64,000 nucleotides of DNA from Deltaproteobacteria bacterium HGW-Deltaproteobacteria-12 (lineage in GTDB: Bacteria; Desulfobacterota; Syntrophia; Syntrophales; Smithellaceae), in contig PHBK01000016.1 in assembly GCA_002840565.1 (NCBI GenBank), positions 54,250-118,249 of the forward strand. The letters run 5' to 3'. The notes under the pieces are model-generated. The model searched no databases. It was not told the origin of the DNA and saw only the letters and a program-made list of their open reading frames with translations. Position numbers and translations under genes: made by a program. Shown here piece after piece: positions 33,846 through 44,105 of this stretch (positions are counted from its first letter, which is position 1; each line of letters begins with the position of its first letter).

Positions 33846-34979
33846 ATGGATTACGACAAAATAAAATATTGGCTGGCTTTAAAGTCCATTGCCGGAATTG
33901 GCAATGTTGTCTTTTCCGCTTTACTGGACAATTTCGGCACGCTGCCCAGCATTTTTTCCGCCTCTCCCGCTGAATTGCAGAAAATATCGGGAATTACGAA
34001 AAAAGCTGCCGCCGGCATTGCCGCATTTAAAGACTGGAATATCATCAATAAAGATCTGGCCGCTTTAGAAAAAGCCGGCATCAGTATTGTAACCTTACAG
34101 GACAGCTTATATCCGCCAAAGCTGTTAGAGGTTTATGACCGTCCACCATTCCTTTATGTCCGTGGCACTCTCAATAAAGACGACATCGATATTGCCATAG
34201 TCGGTTCGAGGCTGGCCAGCACTTACGGCAAATATACAACGGAGAGAATCAGCCGCGAGCTGGCCTTGAGGGGGGTTACTGTTGTAAGTGGTTTGGCGCG
34301 GGGCATCGATTCAGCAGCCCATCAGGGAGCCCTGACTGCCCGGGGACGAACCATTGCCGTCCTGGGCACCGGTCTGGATATAATCTATCCTCCCGAAAAT
34401 AAAAAATTGTTTGCGGCTATAGGAGAAAATGGAGCCGTTGTTTCCGAATACCCGTTGGGGACACCGCCGCTTGCTTCTAATTTTCCTGCGCGTAATCGTA
34501 TCATCAGCGGCATGTCTTATGGTGTAGTTGTGGTAGAAGCGGGAGAAAAAAGCGGTTCGCTGATTACGGCCAGACTGGCTCTCGAACAGGGGCGGGAAGT
34601 ATTCGCTGTTCCGGGGGCAATAGATGCGGCCGGTTCCCGCGGAACAAACAAGCTGATCAAACAGGGTGCAAAATTAATTGAAAATACCGATGATATTCTG
34701 GAAGAAATTCTCCCCCAGCTGGAAAAACCAAAAATAACGGAAATAATAGCTGATTCCGTCATAGATCCAAAAGCCGGAAAGATTAATGAAGACCTGAAAG
34801 ACATTGATCGGCAAATAACAGCTCTTTTATCCGACAGCCGCCTTCATATTGATGAACTGATCATAACTACCGGTCTGCCGCCCGGAGATATCTTAAGTTC
34901 TTTAATGAAACTGGAGTTGAACGGGATTGTCGATCAGTTTCCGGGAAAGCTTTTTTCCTTAAGAGCCGTGACGAAATAA
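33846..34979 (+). CDS. dprA: DNA-processing protein DprA
   Basis: 377 residues. An N-terminal helix-hairpin-helix/SAM-like region is followed by a Rossmann-like core with IAIVGSRLASTYG, VVSGLARGIDSAAHQGAL, AVLGTGLDIIYPPEN, and NFPARNRIISGMS. A C-terminal winged helix is included. It loads RecA onto incoming single strands in natural transformation. It precedes topA, as in many bacteria. Confidence 0.95.
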   Translation: MDYDKIKYWLALKSIAGIGNVVFSALLDNFGTLPSIFSASPAELQKISGITKKAAAGIAAFKDWNIINKDLAALEKAGISIVTLQDSLYPPKLLEVYDRPPFLYVRGTLNKDDIDIAIVGSRLASTYGKYTTERISRELALRGVTVVSGLARGIDSAAHQGALTARGRTIAVLGTGLDIIYPPENKKLFAAIGENGAVVSEYPLGTPPLASNFPARNRIISGMSYGVVVVEAGEKSGSLITARLALEQGREVFAVPGAIDAAGSRGTNKLIKQGAKLIENTDDILEEILPQLEKPKITEIIADSVIDPKAGKINEDLKDIDRQITALLSDSRLHIDELIITTGLPPGDILSSLMKLELNGIVDQFPGKLFSLRAVTK

Positions 34980-35154
34980 CCACCACTAAAGGGCGGCAAG
35001 ATCATAACATTTCTAAACATTTCGTTACGGCCCCTTATGCCGGTTACTATATTAAAATCTCCCGATTATTGTTGATGAACGGCTTACAGAAATAAATATT
35101 ACTTTACAAATTCTATTCTCCCCATTATAGGGGACGGCGAAATAAGGAGCGATC

Positions 35155-37485
35155 ATGGCCAGTTCGTTAGTTGTTGTGGAATCACCTACAAAAGTCAAAA
35201 CTATAAAAAAATTTCTGGGCAAGGATTTTAATGTTGTTGCTTCTATGGGGCACATTAAAGACCTGCCGAAAAGCAGTCTGGGGATTGATCTGGAAAAGGA
35301 TTTTGAACCGACTTATAATAATATTGATGCCAAGAAGAAAACGATCGATGAGCTGAAAAAAGCGGCCAAGACTGCGGAAAACATATATCTGGCGCCCGAT
35401 CCGGATCGCGAGGGCGAAGCAATTGCCTGGCATATCGCCGACGTCATCGGCACAAAAAAGAATAAAAACATCTATCGCGTTCTCTTTAATGATTTAACAA
35501 AAAACACCGTGCTGGAAGCCATCAGTCATCCATTGCCTCTTGATTATGATAAGTACGAGGCCCAGCAGACCCGCCGCATCCTGGATCGCCTGGTCGGTTA
35601 TCAGATCAGCCCCGTCCTGTGGGACAAAGTCAAAAGAGGTTTGAGCGCGGGACGTGTGCAATCAGTCGCAGTGCGCATGATCTGTGAACGGGAGGATGAA
35701 ATAAACAAGTTTGTGCCGGAGGAATACTGGAACCTGACGGCGCAATTTGAAGGCGCTAATCCGCCGCCCTTTGAAGCCAAGCTTATCAAGGTCCATGGCA
35801 AGAAGGCAAAAGTGTCCACCGGTGAAGAAGCACAGAAATTGGCTTCGGAAATCAAAAAAGCCTCTTTTGTTGTTGAAAAGCTGGAGAAAAAAGAACTCCG
35901 CCGCGCAGCGCTGCCTCCTTTTACTACCAGTAAACTGCAGCAGGAAGCTTCACGGGCATTGAGATTTTCGGCGAAGAAAACGATGAGCGTTGCCCAGAAG
36001 CTCTATGAAGGCATCGATTTGGGAAAGGAAGGCTCTGTTGGTCTGATTACCTACATGAGAACCGATTCTTACCGCATCGCCGCTGAAGCCGTTACCGCCG
36101 TGCGCAACTATATTTCAGAAAATTACTCTTCGGATTATCTGCCGCACAAACCGCATGTTTATAAAAATGCGCAGAAGACCCAGGACGCTCATGAAGCCAT
36201 CCGTCCTTCAACAATGACAAACAAACCGCAGGACATCAAAGAATATCTGACGCCCGACCAGTTTAAGCTCTACCAGCTTATCTGGAACCGCTTTGTCGCC
36301 AGTCAAATGAATCCGGCGATTCTTGATCAGACCACCATAGACATCGCCGGCGCTGATTGCACGTTTCGTGCGCAGGGTCAGATTTTGAAATTCCCCGGTT
36401 TCACCATCGTCTATACGGAGAGCAAAGAAGAGAAGGAAGATGAAAACGGCGTCGATAAACTGCTTCCGGAAGTAAAGGAACAGGAAAAATTAAAGCTGGT
36501 GAATCTCGATACGCAGCAGAAATTTACCCAGCCGCCGCCCCGCTATTCGGAAGCCTCGCTGGTGCGCGCACTGGAAGAAAACGGTATTGGGCGCCCCAGC
36601 ACATACGCGGCCATTATCACTACGATTCAGGATCGTGAATATGTGCGCCTGGAAAAAGCCAGATTCCATCTGACGGAACTGGGCAAAATTGTCACCGAGC
36701 TTCTGGTCCAGAGTTTTCCGACTGTTCTGGATCTGGCCTTCACAGCGGACATGGAAACCAAGCTGGACGCCATTGAAAACGGCGAAAACAAACGGGTCAA
36801 AACATTGCAGGATTTTTATCAGCTTTTCTCGAAGGAACTGGACAAGGCCAAAGATGAAATGCGCAATGTGAAGCGGGAAGAAACACCAACTGATCTGGTC
36901 TGCGAAAAATGCCAAAGCCCCATGGTTATCAAGTGGGGAAAGAACGGGCGTTTCCTGGCCTGTTCCAATTACCCGACATGCAAAAACACAATGAACTTCA
37001 CCCAAAATGAAGAAGGGAAAATACAACACGTGGAAGCTCAAACGACAGAGATTAAATGCAATAAATGCGGCAAGCCGATGATGGTCAAGGATGGACGCTT
37101 TGGGCAATTTCTGGCCTGTTCGGGATATCCCGAATGTAAAAACACCTTGAATGCCACCACGAATGAAAACGGCGAGGTTGTTCCCCAGGAAGCCCAGGCA
37201 ACAGATACTGTCTGTGAGTTGTGCGGAAAACCTATGGCCGTCAAACGCGGACGTTACGGCCAGTTCTTAGGCTGTTCCGGTTATCCTGAATGCAAAAACA
37301 TCAAAAAGATGGGCAAAGGAGGGCAGGCCGCAACCCAGGAGCCGGAGCTCTCCAACATTGCCTGTGATCAATGCGGAAAGCCCATGGCCATCAAACGCGG
37401 ACGTTATGGGAAATTCCTCGGCTGTACAGGATATCCGGAGTGTAAGACTATCAAGAAGATGCCCAAAACACTCTCTGAAGAATGA
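35155..37485 (+). CDS. topA: DNA topoisomerase I
   Basis: 776 residues. The TOPRIM domain has VVVESPTKVKTIKKFLG and DPDREGEAIAWH. The nucleophilic Tyr is in ITYMRTDSYR. The C-terminus has four zinc ribbons of the CxxC...C-x4/5-C kind (starting CEKCQ, CNKCG, CELCG, CDQCG). It relaxes negative supercoils. A GGAG site lies at the start. The stop overlaps trmFO by 4 bp. Confidence 0.97.
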   Translation: MASSLVVVESPTKVKTIKKFLGKDFNVVASMGHIKDLPKSSLGIDLEKDFEPTYNNIDAKKKTIDELKKAAKTAENIYLAPDPDREGEAIAWHIADVIGTKKNKNIYRVLFNDLTKNTVLEAISHPLPLDYDKYEAQQTRRILDRLVGYQISPVLWDKVKRGLSAGRVQSVAVRMICEREDEINKFVPEEYWNLTAQFEGANPPPFEAKLIKVHGKKAKVSTGEEAQKLASEIKKASFVVEKLEKKELRRAALPPFTTSKLQQEASRALRFSAKKTMSVAQKLYEGIDLGKEGSVGLITYMRTDSYRIAAEAVTAVRNYISENYSSDYLPHKPHVYKNAQKTQDAHEAIRPSTMTNKPQDIKEYLTPDQFKLYQLIWNRFVASQMNPAILDQTTIDIAGADCTFRAQGQILKFPGFTIVYTESKEEKEDENGVDKLLPEVKEQEKLKLVNLDTQQKFTQPPPRYSEASLVRALEENGIGRPSTYAAIITTIQDREYVRLEKARFHLTELGKIVTELLVQSFPTVLDLAFTADMETKLDAIENGENKRVKTLQDFYQLFSKELDKAKDEMRNVKREETPTDLVCEKCQSPMVIKWGKNGRFLACSNYPTCKNTMNFTQNEEGKIQHVEAQTTEIKCNKCGKPMMVKDGRFGQFLACSGYPECKNTLNATTNENGEVVPQEAQATDTVCELCGKPMAVKRGRYGQFLGCSGYPECKNIKKMGKGGQAATQEPELSNIACDQCGKPMAIKRGRYGKFLGCTGYPECKTIKKMPKTLSEE

Positions 37486-38798
37486 TCAAGTCTTCTGCCA
37501 CAATCATCGGCGGCGGGCTGGCCGGGTGTGAAGCAGCCTGGCAGCTTTTGCGGCGTGGTCACGCGGTTCATCTTTATGAAATGAAACCGCAGAAGTTCTC
37601 CCCCGCTCATAAAATGGACCATCTGGCCGAACTTGTCTGCAGCAATTCCCTGAAGTCCAATAGCCTGGACAGCTCGTCCGGCCTGCTGAAGGAAGAAATG
37701 CGGCGCCTAAACTCATTGATTGTTGATGCCGCAGATAAATCAGCCGTTGCCGCGGGGACGGCCCTGGCTGTTGATCGTCTGAAATTTTCCCAAAATGTGG
37801 AAGATCAGTTAAACAGGCAACCTGATTTTTCGCTAAGCAAATGCGAAGTTACAAAAATCCCGTCCGACATCTTAACTATAATCTCCACCGGTCCGCTTAC
37901 CTCTGACGCCATGGCTCAGGCAATTAGCGGTATGCTGGGCTGTTCCTATTTGTATTTTTATGACGCCATAGCACCGATAGTAGAAGCCGACTCGATAGAT
38001 ATGGGAAAAGTCTATTGGGGCTCCCGCTACGATAAGGGCACACCTGATTACCTGAATTGCCCGCTTACCCGGGAAGAATATCAAATATTCCGGGGGGAAT
38101 TACTGGCTGGCGAGAAAGTCGCGCCCAAACCTTTTGAAGAGGTGCGGCATTTTGAAGGTTGCCTGCCTATTGAAGTATTAGCCCTCCGCGGGGAAAGCAC
38201 GATGGCTTTCGGGCCGCTGAAGCCGGTGGGATTGATTGATCCCAAAACCGGATTAATCCCTTATGCGGTGGTACAACTGCGCCGGGAAAACGCTTCCGGT
38301 TCCCTCTTTAATCTGGTCGGCTTTCAAACAAAATTGACCTGGCCTGAACAGCAGCGCATTTTCCGGCTGATTCCCGGATTGGAAAATGCCGGTTTCGCCC
38401 GGTACGGCAGCATCCACCGGAATACCTACATCCAGTCACCTTCCCTCCTTTATCCTTCGCTCCAGATGAAGACCAACGAAAACATTTTTTTTGCGGGACA
38501 AATCACCGGCGTAGAAGGTTACATGGAATCAACGGCAATGGGACTTCTGGCAGGATTAAATGCCGCGGCAATTCTGGAAGGAAAAAAACTCCCGCCGCCT
38601 CCTCCGACCACCGCCATCGGGGCGCTCCTTGACTATATCTCTTCCGCCGATCATGCCGATAATTTTCAGCCGATGAACATCAATTACGGTCTGCTGAAAC
38701 CTTTGCCCGGAAAAAAAATAAAGAAAAAAGAACGAAATATTCTTTATGCTCATCGCTCTCTGCAGGATTTGCAGGAATGGATTGCCGGCATTAATTAA
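37482..38798 (+). CDS. trmFO: Methylenetetrahydrofolate-tRNA-(uracil-5)-methyltransferase TrmFO
   Basis: 438 residues. The FAD-binding start is IIGGGLAGCEAAWQLLRRG. The second motif is SLNS-like CSNSLKSNSL, and VEGYMESTAMGLLAG closes the protein. It makes m5U54 in tRNA from CH2-THF and FADH2. The start codon overlaps the topA stop (ATGA), so the pair is coupled. Confidence 0.96.
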   Translation: MIKSSATIIGGGLAGCEAAWQLLRRGHAVHLYEMKPQKFSPAHKMDHLAELVCSNSLKSNSLDSSSGLLKEEMRRLNSLIVDAADKSAVAAGTALAVDRLKFSQNVEDQLNRQPDFSLSKCEVTKIPSDILTIISTGPLTSDAMAQAISGMLGCSYLYFYDAIAPIVEADSIDMGKVYWGSRYDKGTPDYLNCPLTREEYQIFRGELLAGEKVAPKPFEEVRHFEGCLPIEVLALRGESTMAFGPLKPVGLIDPKTGLIPYAVVQLRRENASGSLFNLVGFQTKLTWPEQQRIFRLIPGLENAGFARYGSIHRNTYIQSPSLLYPSLQMKTNENIFFAGQITGVEGYMESTAMGLLAGLNAAAILEGKKLPPPPPTTAIGALLDYISSADHADNFQPMNINYGLLKPLPGKKIKKKERNILYAHRSLQDLQEWIAGIN

Positions 38799-38831
38799 GG
38801 TACAAAGCTGAGAGTTGGATATGAATCTGTA

Positions 38832-40316
38832 TTAAAGAATTTTGACAAAGGCATCAACGATTTCTTCATCAAATTGAGTATTTTTACCCTTGATCAGTTC
38901 ATCGATGGCTTTTTCCAGCGGCATTGCCTGACGGTAAGGACGGTTGCTGGTCATCGCGTCAAAGGAATCGGCGACGGCCATGATGCGCGCAAGGTAGGGA
39001 ATATCCGTTCCGGCAAGTCCTAAAGGATAACCTTTCCCGTCCCATCTTTCATGATGACATTGAATTATTTTTCTTTCCGCCTCCAGCAAAATAACCGGCC
39101 GGAGAATATTTTCACCGATTGTCGGATGGTTTTTGATGATCAGAAATTCTTCCAGAGTCAGGCTGCCGGGCTTGAGCAGAACACTATCCGGAACAGCAAT
39201 CTTGCCCACATCATGGAGGACACTTGCAATTCTCAGACTTTCCATATCTTTTTTGGAGCAGTTGAGCTGAGCGGCAATCTTCAAAGACGTTTCCGTCACG
39301 CGCCGGGAATGCTCTTCCGTGTAATTATCTCGTGCCTGTATAGATGATATCAGTGATTTTAAAGTATCCATTATATTGGAATAGATACTTTCATAAAGAA
39401 TTTTGTTTTCTAAATTCAAGGAAGCCCTTTTAGTCAGGCTTAAAATATGATGCAAATCATTTTTATCGAATATTTGCCGGTTTTTCTTTTTTCGAATGCT
39501 CAAGATACCCAGGATGGAATTGCGGATCATCAGCGGAGCGCAGATCAGCGAGGGCGAAAGATCGGGATGCTCATTGTCATTAATCACCACCGCCTCTTTA
39601 CGTTCGATGACTTCGTTGAATACCATTTTGAGCGCAGGACTTGTCGTATAATTTTGGTCAACTCCTGCAAATTCACTCTTCACGACTTTAGGATGAAATT
39701 CATTATCCTGTTCATCAAAAAGCAGAATGGAACAGAATTCGCCATCAACCAATTTTAAGGCCAGCGCCGCAATTTTTTCGAAAATGACATCATTATCCAA
39801 CGGAGAGTCATCTATGGAATCGAATATGTATCCCTGTTTAGAAAGATCGTCGGACTTTGTTTTTAACTGGGCCTGTTCTGAAATTGCCTCTGCGTTGTCC
39901 GCTGACAACAGCGATTTTTCCCGCAAATGGATATCCACCTTATACAGGAGGTCATCAATATCAAAAGGCTTTGTCAGAAAATCCACCGCCCCTTTTTTAA
40001 TGGCGGTAACTGTCAGGTCGACTGTGGGATTTCCGGTTATCATGATAACAGATGAAGAAGAGTTTTTCTCTCGAATGCGGTTTAACAGATCCATCCCGCT
40101 CATGCCGGGCATCATGATATCACTGATTACAAGATCATAATTTTCTTTTTGGAAAAGCTCTAAAGCCTTTTCACCGTTTTCCGCTTCGTGAACTTCATAT
40201 TGAGAATATTGATCCAGAGCATCAAGAATGAGTCTTCTGGTGGGCAGATAGTCATCAACTACTAAAATTTTTTTCTTTTCCAAATGCTTCTCTTCCGTTG
40301 GCATTTTTATTGCCAT
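38832..40316 (-). CDS. Response regulator with GAF and HD-GYP domains
   Basis: 494 residues. A receiver domain (about residues 14-130) has the phospho-acceptor Asp in YDLVISDIMMPGMSGMD and Lys in LTKPFDI. A GAF-like region lies at about residues 175-310. The C-terminal HD-GYP domain has SVLHDVGKIAVPD, HHERWDGKGYPLGLAG and NRPYRQAMPL. HD-GYP domains break down cyclic di-GMP, so it probably lowers c-di-GMP when phosphorylated. It is convergent with trmFO. Confidence 0.93.
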   Translation of the reverse strand: MAIKMPTEEKHLEKKKILVVDDYLPTRRLILDALDQYSQYEVHEAENGEKALELFQKENYDLVISDIMMPGMSGMDLLNRIREKNSSSSVIMITGNPTVDLTVTAIKKGAVDFLTKPFDIDDLLYKVDIHLREKSLLSADNAEAISEQAQLKTKSDDLSKQGYIFDSIDDSPLDNDVIFEKIAALALKLVDGEFCSILLFDEQDNEFHPKVVKSEFAGVDQNYTTSPALKMVFNEVIERKEAVVINDNEHPDLSPSLICAPLMIRNSILGILSIRKKKNRQIFDKNDLHHILSLTKRASLNLENKILYESIYSNIMDTLKSLISSIQARDNYTEEHSRRVTETSLKIAAQLNCSKKDMESLRIASVLHDVGKIAVPDSVLLKPGSLTLEEFLIIKNHPTIGENILRPVILLEAERKIIQCHHERWDGKGYPLGLAGTDIPYLARIMAVADSFDAMTSNRPYRQAMPLEKAIDELIKGKNTQFDEEIVDAFVKIL

Positions 40317-40411
40317 TAGAGTTTACACCTTTAAGAGACAAAACGACTTACCATACAAATACATTTTTTACTGATTCAGGAAAGCAATAATTCCCGCCCA
40401 GAACGGTTTCA

Positions 40412-40618
40412 TTATTTTTTCACGATACCATCGCGCAGATTAGAGCTTATCTTATCCAGATTTTCCGCTTTGTTTTCTTCCTTTACCGATAATGAAACCA
40501 CATCCGCGTATTTGCCTTCTTCGGCATTTCCCTTGGCCGCAGCCTGCAATACTTTTAATTTACTTTGCTTGGTATAGGCACTAAGCACACTGTCAATCTG
40601 ATAACTCGTGATTGCCAT
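40412..40618 (-). CDS. Small hypothetical protein near csrA
   Basis: 68 residues. It begins MAITSYQIDSVLSAYTKQ and contains DVVSLSVKEEN, with helical ends. The DVVSLS-type motif resembles FlgM-like or flagellar-regulator small proteins that often lie beside csrA. The link is tentative. A GGGAGG-type ribosome site precedes it. Confidence 0.5.
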   Translation of the reverse strand: MAITSYQIDSVLSAYTKQSKLKVLQAAAKGNAEEGKYADVVSLSVKEENKAENLDKISSNLRDGIVKK

Positions 40619-40793
40619 CGTCCCCTCCCTGTTATTTCTGCTATAAATATAGGCATTTCTATTACATAAATATCAAAAAATTCCAACAAAAATCTCGTTC
40701 TTCCGCAGTTTAAAAAAAAAGATAAGGCTGAAGGCTGAGGGCTGAAGACAGAGGATTCATGTAAGCTTAGCAGATTATCTGATTTAGTCTCTT

Positions 40794-40832
40794 AAAAAGC
40801 CCGGCAGGGATGAAAATACCTACGGGCTTTTT
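40794..40832 (-). terminator. Bidirectional terminator after csrA
   Basis: AAAAAGCCCG pairs with CGGGCTTTTT over 10 bp around a 19-base loop. T runs occur on both sides. It lies 90 bp after the csrA stop on the minus strand. Confidence 0.75.
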
Positions 40833-40922
40833 ACTGTGCCTTTTGACTATTTCGTCCTTATTAATTGGGAAAGTGAATTATCAGCTGCTAAGCTGGACAG
40901 GTTGCCGGGCAATAATTGATGA

Positions 40923-41147
40923 TTATGATCCGGCTTCGGGAGTATTCTCTTCTTTTCCTGGAATGTCCGCAGCCAAATCCGGCTCGGCATTGGGAGTATA
41001 CTCGTCTATATCTTTCCTATGGACGGCAATATTACGGGGAGCCTCAACACCAATCCTGATATTTTTCCCCTTACTATCCAGGATCGTAATGGTAATGTCT
41101 TCCCCGATTGTAATCGATTCGCCAGACTTTCGTGACAGGATAAGCAT
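40923..41147 (-). CDS. csrA: Carbon storage regulator CsrA
   Basis: 74 residues from the standard MLILSRK start at 41147, with GGAGG four bases upstream. The fold is complete: [14 protein letters not shown], then [19 protein letters not shown]. It binds GGA motifs in mRNA leaders, often in flagellar or carbon metabolism. The Glu/Pro-rich tail is normal. Confidence 0.95.
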   Translation of the reverse strand: MLILSRKSGESITIGEDITITILDSKGKNIRIGVEAPRNIAVHRKDIDEYTPNAEPDLAADIPGKEENTPEAGS

Positions 41148-41273
41148 TTGCCTCCAGCACATTCTTTGTGCATAACCTTGAGGTCACAAGACGGGAGCTC
41201 TAATTTAATCCCTTCTGTGGTGATTCATCGATTTCATAAATGCTGCAATCAAACGTTAAACTAACAGTACCTC

Positions 41274-42071
41274 TTACATTTCCTTTCTGACAATTCTATC
41301 ACTGCGATAAGGAAAACCAATGGAAATAGTGCTGAAGTTTTCCTCGCTGAAAAAATTAATCTTCGCTTGATGTTTATCAAAGAGAAGTAAAGACAACAAA
41401 AATCCTTTTTCGACAACACCATTCATGTCCAACGAATCAGAGGTCAAGTTTTCCATCAGGTTTTTCAGATCAGCGGCAGGCATAGCCTCACCGGAGCTTT
41501 TGATAAAGACATTTACATACTTGCTGTCATGATCCGTCTTAATATGGAATTCCTTTAACGAACTGGCCAGAGCCCGCGTCATGGCAAAACGGATGATTCT
41601 CCAGAAGCCCAGTGATAAATCCGCCACGTTGCCAATGAATTCCGGCATGTCTTTATCCCATTGAATATCCTTCTTTATCTCATGTTTGAAATTCAGATAA
41701 AAATCAAAAAAGCGCATCTCGGCCGCCAGTAAATGGGAAATATTTATTCTATTGTCATTTTTCTCCACCAGTGCATGAAACTTACCGGCAACGTCCTTGA
41801 ACATATCAAAGAAATATTCCGTTTCCGAATTGACTGATGAAATATCCGCCTTGATGCGTCGCAGGTCCTCTGCCATTCCAGCCGCGGCATCAGGATACTT
41901 TTCTTCCATCTTTCTAATTGTTTCCTCAATGCGCCGCTGCGAAAGTTTTGATCTTCCCATTATGCCGTTGAGAGGATTGGCAAAATTATGAAGAATGCCC
42001 GGCATTAATTCTTCGATAAAAGTTGCGGTAAAATCCTTTTCTAATTCCCGAAATATTTCGCCTTTATCCAT
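41274..42071 (-). CDS. Degenerate histidine kinase-like protein
   Basis: 265 residues from the ATG at 42071 with GAGGGG upstream. The N-terminal H-box-like helix MPGILHNFANPLNGIMGRS carries the His in the right context for phosphorylation. The remaining domain (FHIKTDHDSKYVNVFIKSSGEAM, then ENFSTISIGFPYRS) resembles a GHKL ATPase but the N, G1 and G2 boxes are not recognisable. It may be a phosphotransfer or ATP-less partner. It is near the csrA gene and the HD-GYP regulator on the same strand. Confidence 0.65.
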   Translation of the reverse strand: MDKGEIFRELEKDFTATFIEELMPGILHNFANPLNGIMGRSKLSQRRIEETIRKMEEKYPDAAAGMAEDLRRIKADISSVNSETEYFFDMFKDVAGKFHALVEKNDNRINISHLLAAEMRFFDFYLNFKHEIKKDIQWDKDMPEFIGNVADLSLGFWRIIRFAMTRALASSLKEFHIKTDHDSKYVNVFIKSSGEAMPAADLKNLMENLTSDSLDMNGVVEKGFLLSLLLFDKHQAKINFFSEENFSTISIGFPYRSDRIVRKEM

Positions 42072-42235
42072 TTTATGCCCCTCTTTTGAAGATAAATCAC
42101 CTGTCACGATTTTATTTTTACATGTTTAATCTTTCCGGTCAACAATAAATCCTTAAGATATGGAAATACTATCAAATCCATGTCACTTTTGCCGGACGCC
42201 GCGAAAATATAATCTTTTATCTTCGCTATTTTTTA

Positions 42236-42532
42236 TTACTCTTCATCCTCACTTAATAATTGTTTTACAATTTTATCCGGATTCTGATCGTTGTTACTAA
42301 TTGATACAACTATTCCCTTTTCCAATAATTCAAAGTTCTTTTTCAGGCACGCCGTATCGCAACCAAGGATGAGCAATATTTTTTCATATTTCCCATCATC
42401 AAGATTACTCCATTCTATAATTCCTTCTGCTGCCGATTTTATTTTCTGAACATACTCCGCCCGATCGAATGATGGATTACAACCACCGCAGTATTTTAAG
42501 GCTATTTTTGGACTTTTTAGTAATGAGCGCAT
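42236..42532 (-). CDS. Small protein with CGGCNP motif, next to meaB
   Basis: 98 residues. The N-terminal YCGGCNPSFDRAEYV motif holds two Cys, and ILGCDTACLKK in the middle two more, a possible metal or thiol site. I recall similar short proteins, uncharacterised, in anaerobes near acyl-CoA genes. The stop is 3 bp from meaB, so it is in the mutase operon. Confidence 0.6.
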   Translation of the reverse strand: MRSLLKSPKIALKYCGGCNPSFDRAEYVQKIKSAAEGIIEWSNLDDGKYEKILLILGCDTACLKKNFELLEKGIVVSISNNDQNPDKIVKQLLSEDEE

Positions 42533-42535
42533 TGC

Positions 42536-43492
42536 CTATTTTACCTTCCGACGGGCGATTTCCTCTGCTGCGGAGTAGGGATCAGATTTTCTGCTTTTAA
42601 TTTTTTTTACTAAATTTGTAAGTTCGCCGCTTTCTTCCAGATGATGCATTATCGGTTCCAATATATTGGCCCGCAGGGCATCCTTTATCTCCACGATTAT
42701 TTTACGGTTGATCCGCTCGGCCATCCGCCCGCTGCCCTTCAGATAGAGATAGTGATTCTCCAGCTTCTGCACCAGTTCTTCCATGCTTGCCGCAAAAGCT
42801 TTCTTATCATAAACGTTGCCCGCCATAACAATCGGCGGCCGCCATTCATCGGTCAGAGCCGGCGCGGAATTGAGCATGGACATTACTTCGGTTTGCAGCT
42901 GTTTGGCTCCGGCACGATCTGCTTTGTTGATGACAAAGACATCGGCTATTTCCATAATGCCGGCTTTCATTGTCTGGACTTCATCGCCCATGCCCGGCAC
43001 CAAAACCACGATCACGCTGTGGGCATGATTGATGATGTCGATTTCCTGTTGCCCGATACCCACTGTCTCGACAATGATGATGTTTTTCCCCATGGCTTCC
43101 ATAACATGGATTGCTTCACCCACAGCATGGGACAGACCTCCCAGCGCGCCGCGGGTGGCCAGAGACCGCACAAAGACCGCCGGATCTTCCGCATGACGCA
43201 GCATTCGGATGCGATCGCCCAGGATGGCTCCGCCGGAAAACGGACTGGTCGGATCGACAGCCAACACACCGATTGTTTTATTCCTTTTGCGCAATTCGGT
43301 AATCAGCGCATCGGTCAAGGTGCTTTTGCCGGCGCCGGGTGAACCGGTGATGCCGATAATAAAGGACTTGCCGGTGTGGGGGTAAAGCTTTTTAATCTGG
43401 GATTTTGCCGACGGTATTTTGTCTTCGATATCCCTTATCAGCCGGGAGGCACAGCGCACGTCTCCGGTGCATATTTTTTTGACTGTTTCCAT
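42536..43492 (-). CDS. meaB: MeaB-type GTPase chaperone of the B12 mutase
   Basis: 318 residues. Walker A is GITGSPGAGKSTL at residues 47-59. IIIVETVGIGQQEIDI and VINKADRAGAK complete the G3E GTPase core. It loads adenosylcobalamin into the acyl-CoA mutase and protects it from inactivation. It lies 26 bp after the B12-binding subunit gene. Given the mutase signature, it serves an isobutyryl-CoA mutase (then named MeaI-like) rather than necessarily a methylmalonyl-CoA mutase. Confidence 0.92.
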   Translation of the reverse strand: METVKKICTGDVRCASRLIRDIEDKIPSAKSQIKKLYPHTGKSFIIGITGSPGAGKSTLTDALITELRKRNKTIGVLAVDPTSPFSGGAILGDRIRMLRHAEDPAVFVRSLATRGALGGLSHAVGEAIHVMEAMGKNIIIVETVGIGQQEIDIINHAHSVIVVLVPGMGDEVQTMKAGIMEIADVFVINKADRAGAKQLQTEVMSMLNSAPALTDEWRPPIVMAGNVYDKKAFAASMEELVQKLENHYLYLKGSGRMAERINRKIIVEIKDALRANILEPIMHHLEESGELTNLVKKIKSRKSDPYSAAEEIARRKVK

Positions 43493-43518
43493 AATATCTC
43501 GCCGCTTGTGAAAATAAA

Positions 43519-43923
43519 TTAAGCCCGGGGTTTAATGTTGGTTCTGATCCATTCGACGATGGAATCGAGCGCCGCACCGGGAGTAAAGATTGCTTTTATG
43601 CCCGCCCGGTAAAGAGCAGGGAAATCCTGTTCGGGAATGATGCCGCCGCCGATGACTGTAATATCGCCTGCATCTTTTTCCTTTAAGAGTTCCACCACTT
43701 TTGGAAAAAGGGCGCGGTGGGCGCCGGAAAGGCAACTCAAACCGACGAGATCGACATCTTCCTGGATGGCCGCCGCAACGATTTGCTCCGGTGTCTGATG
43801 GCAGCCGGTGTAAATTACTTCGAACCCTGCATCCCGAAAACAGCGCGCCAGGACACGCGCGCCGCGATCATGACCGTCGAGTCCCGGTTTGGCAACCATT
43901 ACTCTAATTTTTCTGTCCGTCAT
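43519..43923 (-). CDS. icmB: B12-binding small subunit of acyl-CoA mutase
   Basis: 134 residues, the length of IcmB or of a stand-alone MCM C-terminal domain. Asp16-x-His18-x-x-Gly21 (LDGHDRG) is the base-off cobalamin-binding motif. GLSCLSGAH and VIGGGIIP line the cofactor tail. It pairs with the 44106-45788 large subunit. Confidence 0.88.
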   Translation of the reverse strand: MTDRKIRVMVAKPGLDGHDRGARVLARCFRDAGFEVIYTGCHQTPEQIVAAAIQEDVDLVGLSCLSGAHRALFPKVVELLKEKDAGDITVIGGGIIPEQDFPALYRAGIKAIFTPGAALDSIVEWIRTNIKPRA

Positions 43924-44105
43924 AATTTCTCCCTGAAATTATCATTTTCCTGCTTTTAGCAAGGTACAATCTTTTTCTGACCAAGTCGCATTTATCAGGA
44001 TACCGTGACGGTAATGAGGAGGCACCGGAGGCGTATATGAAAATACGTTGAGGACGCCGACGACGCTGCCAACAATGGTAGCCGTAGAAAGGCGGCTTGA
44101 TCTCC

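Noticed and set aside
42641..43342. 233-residue plus-strand open frame
   Set aside because: It is antisense to meaB, which has clear Walker and GTPase motifs. There is no ribosome binding site.
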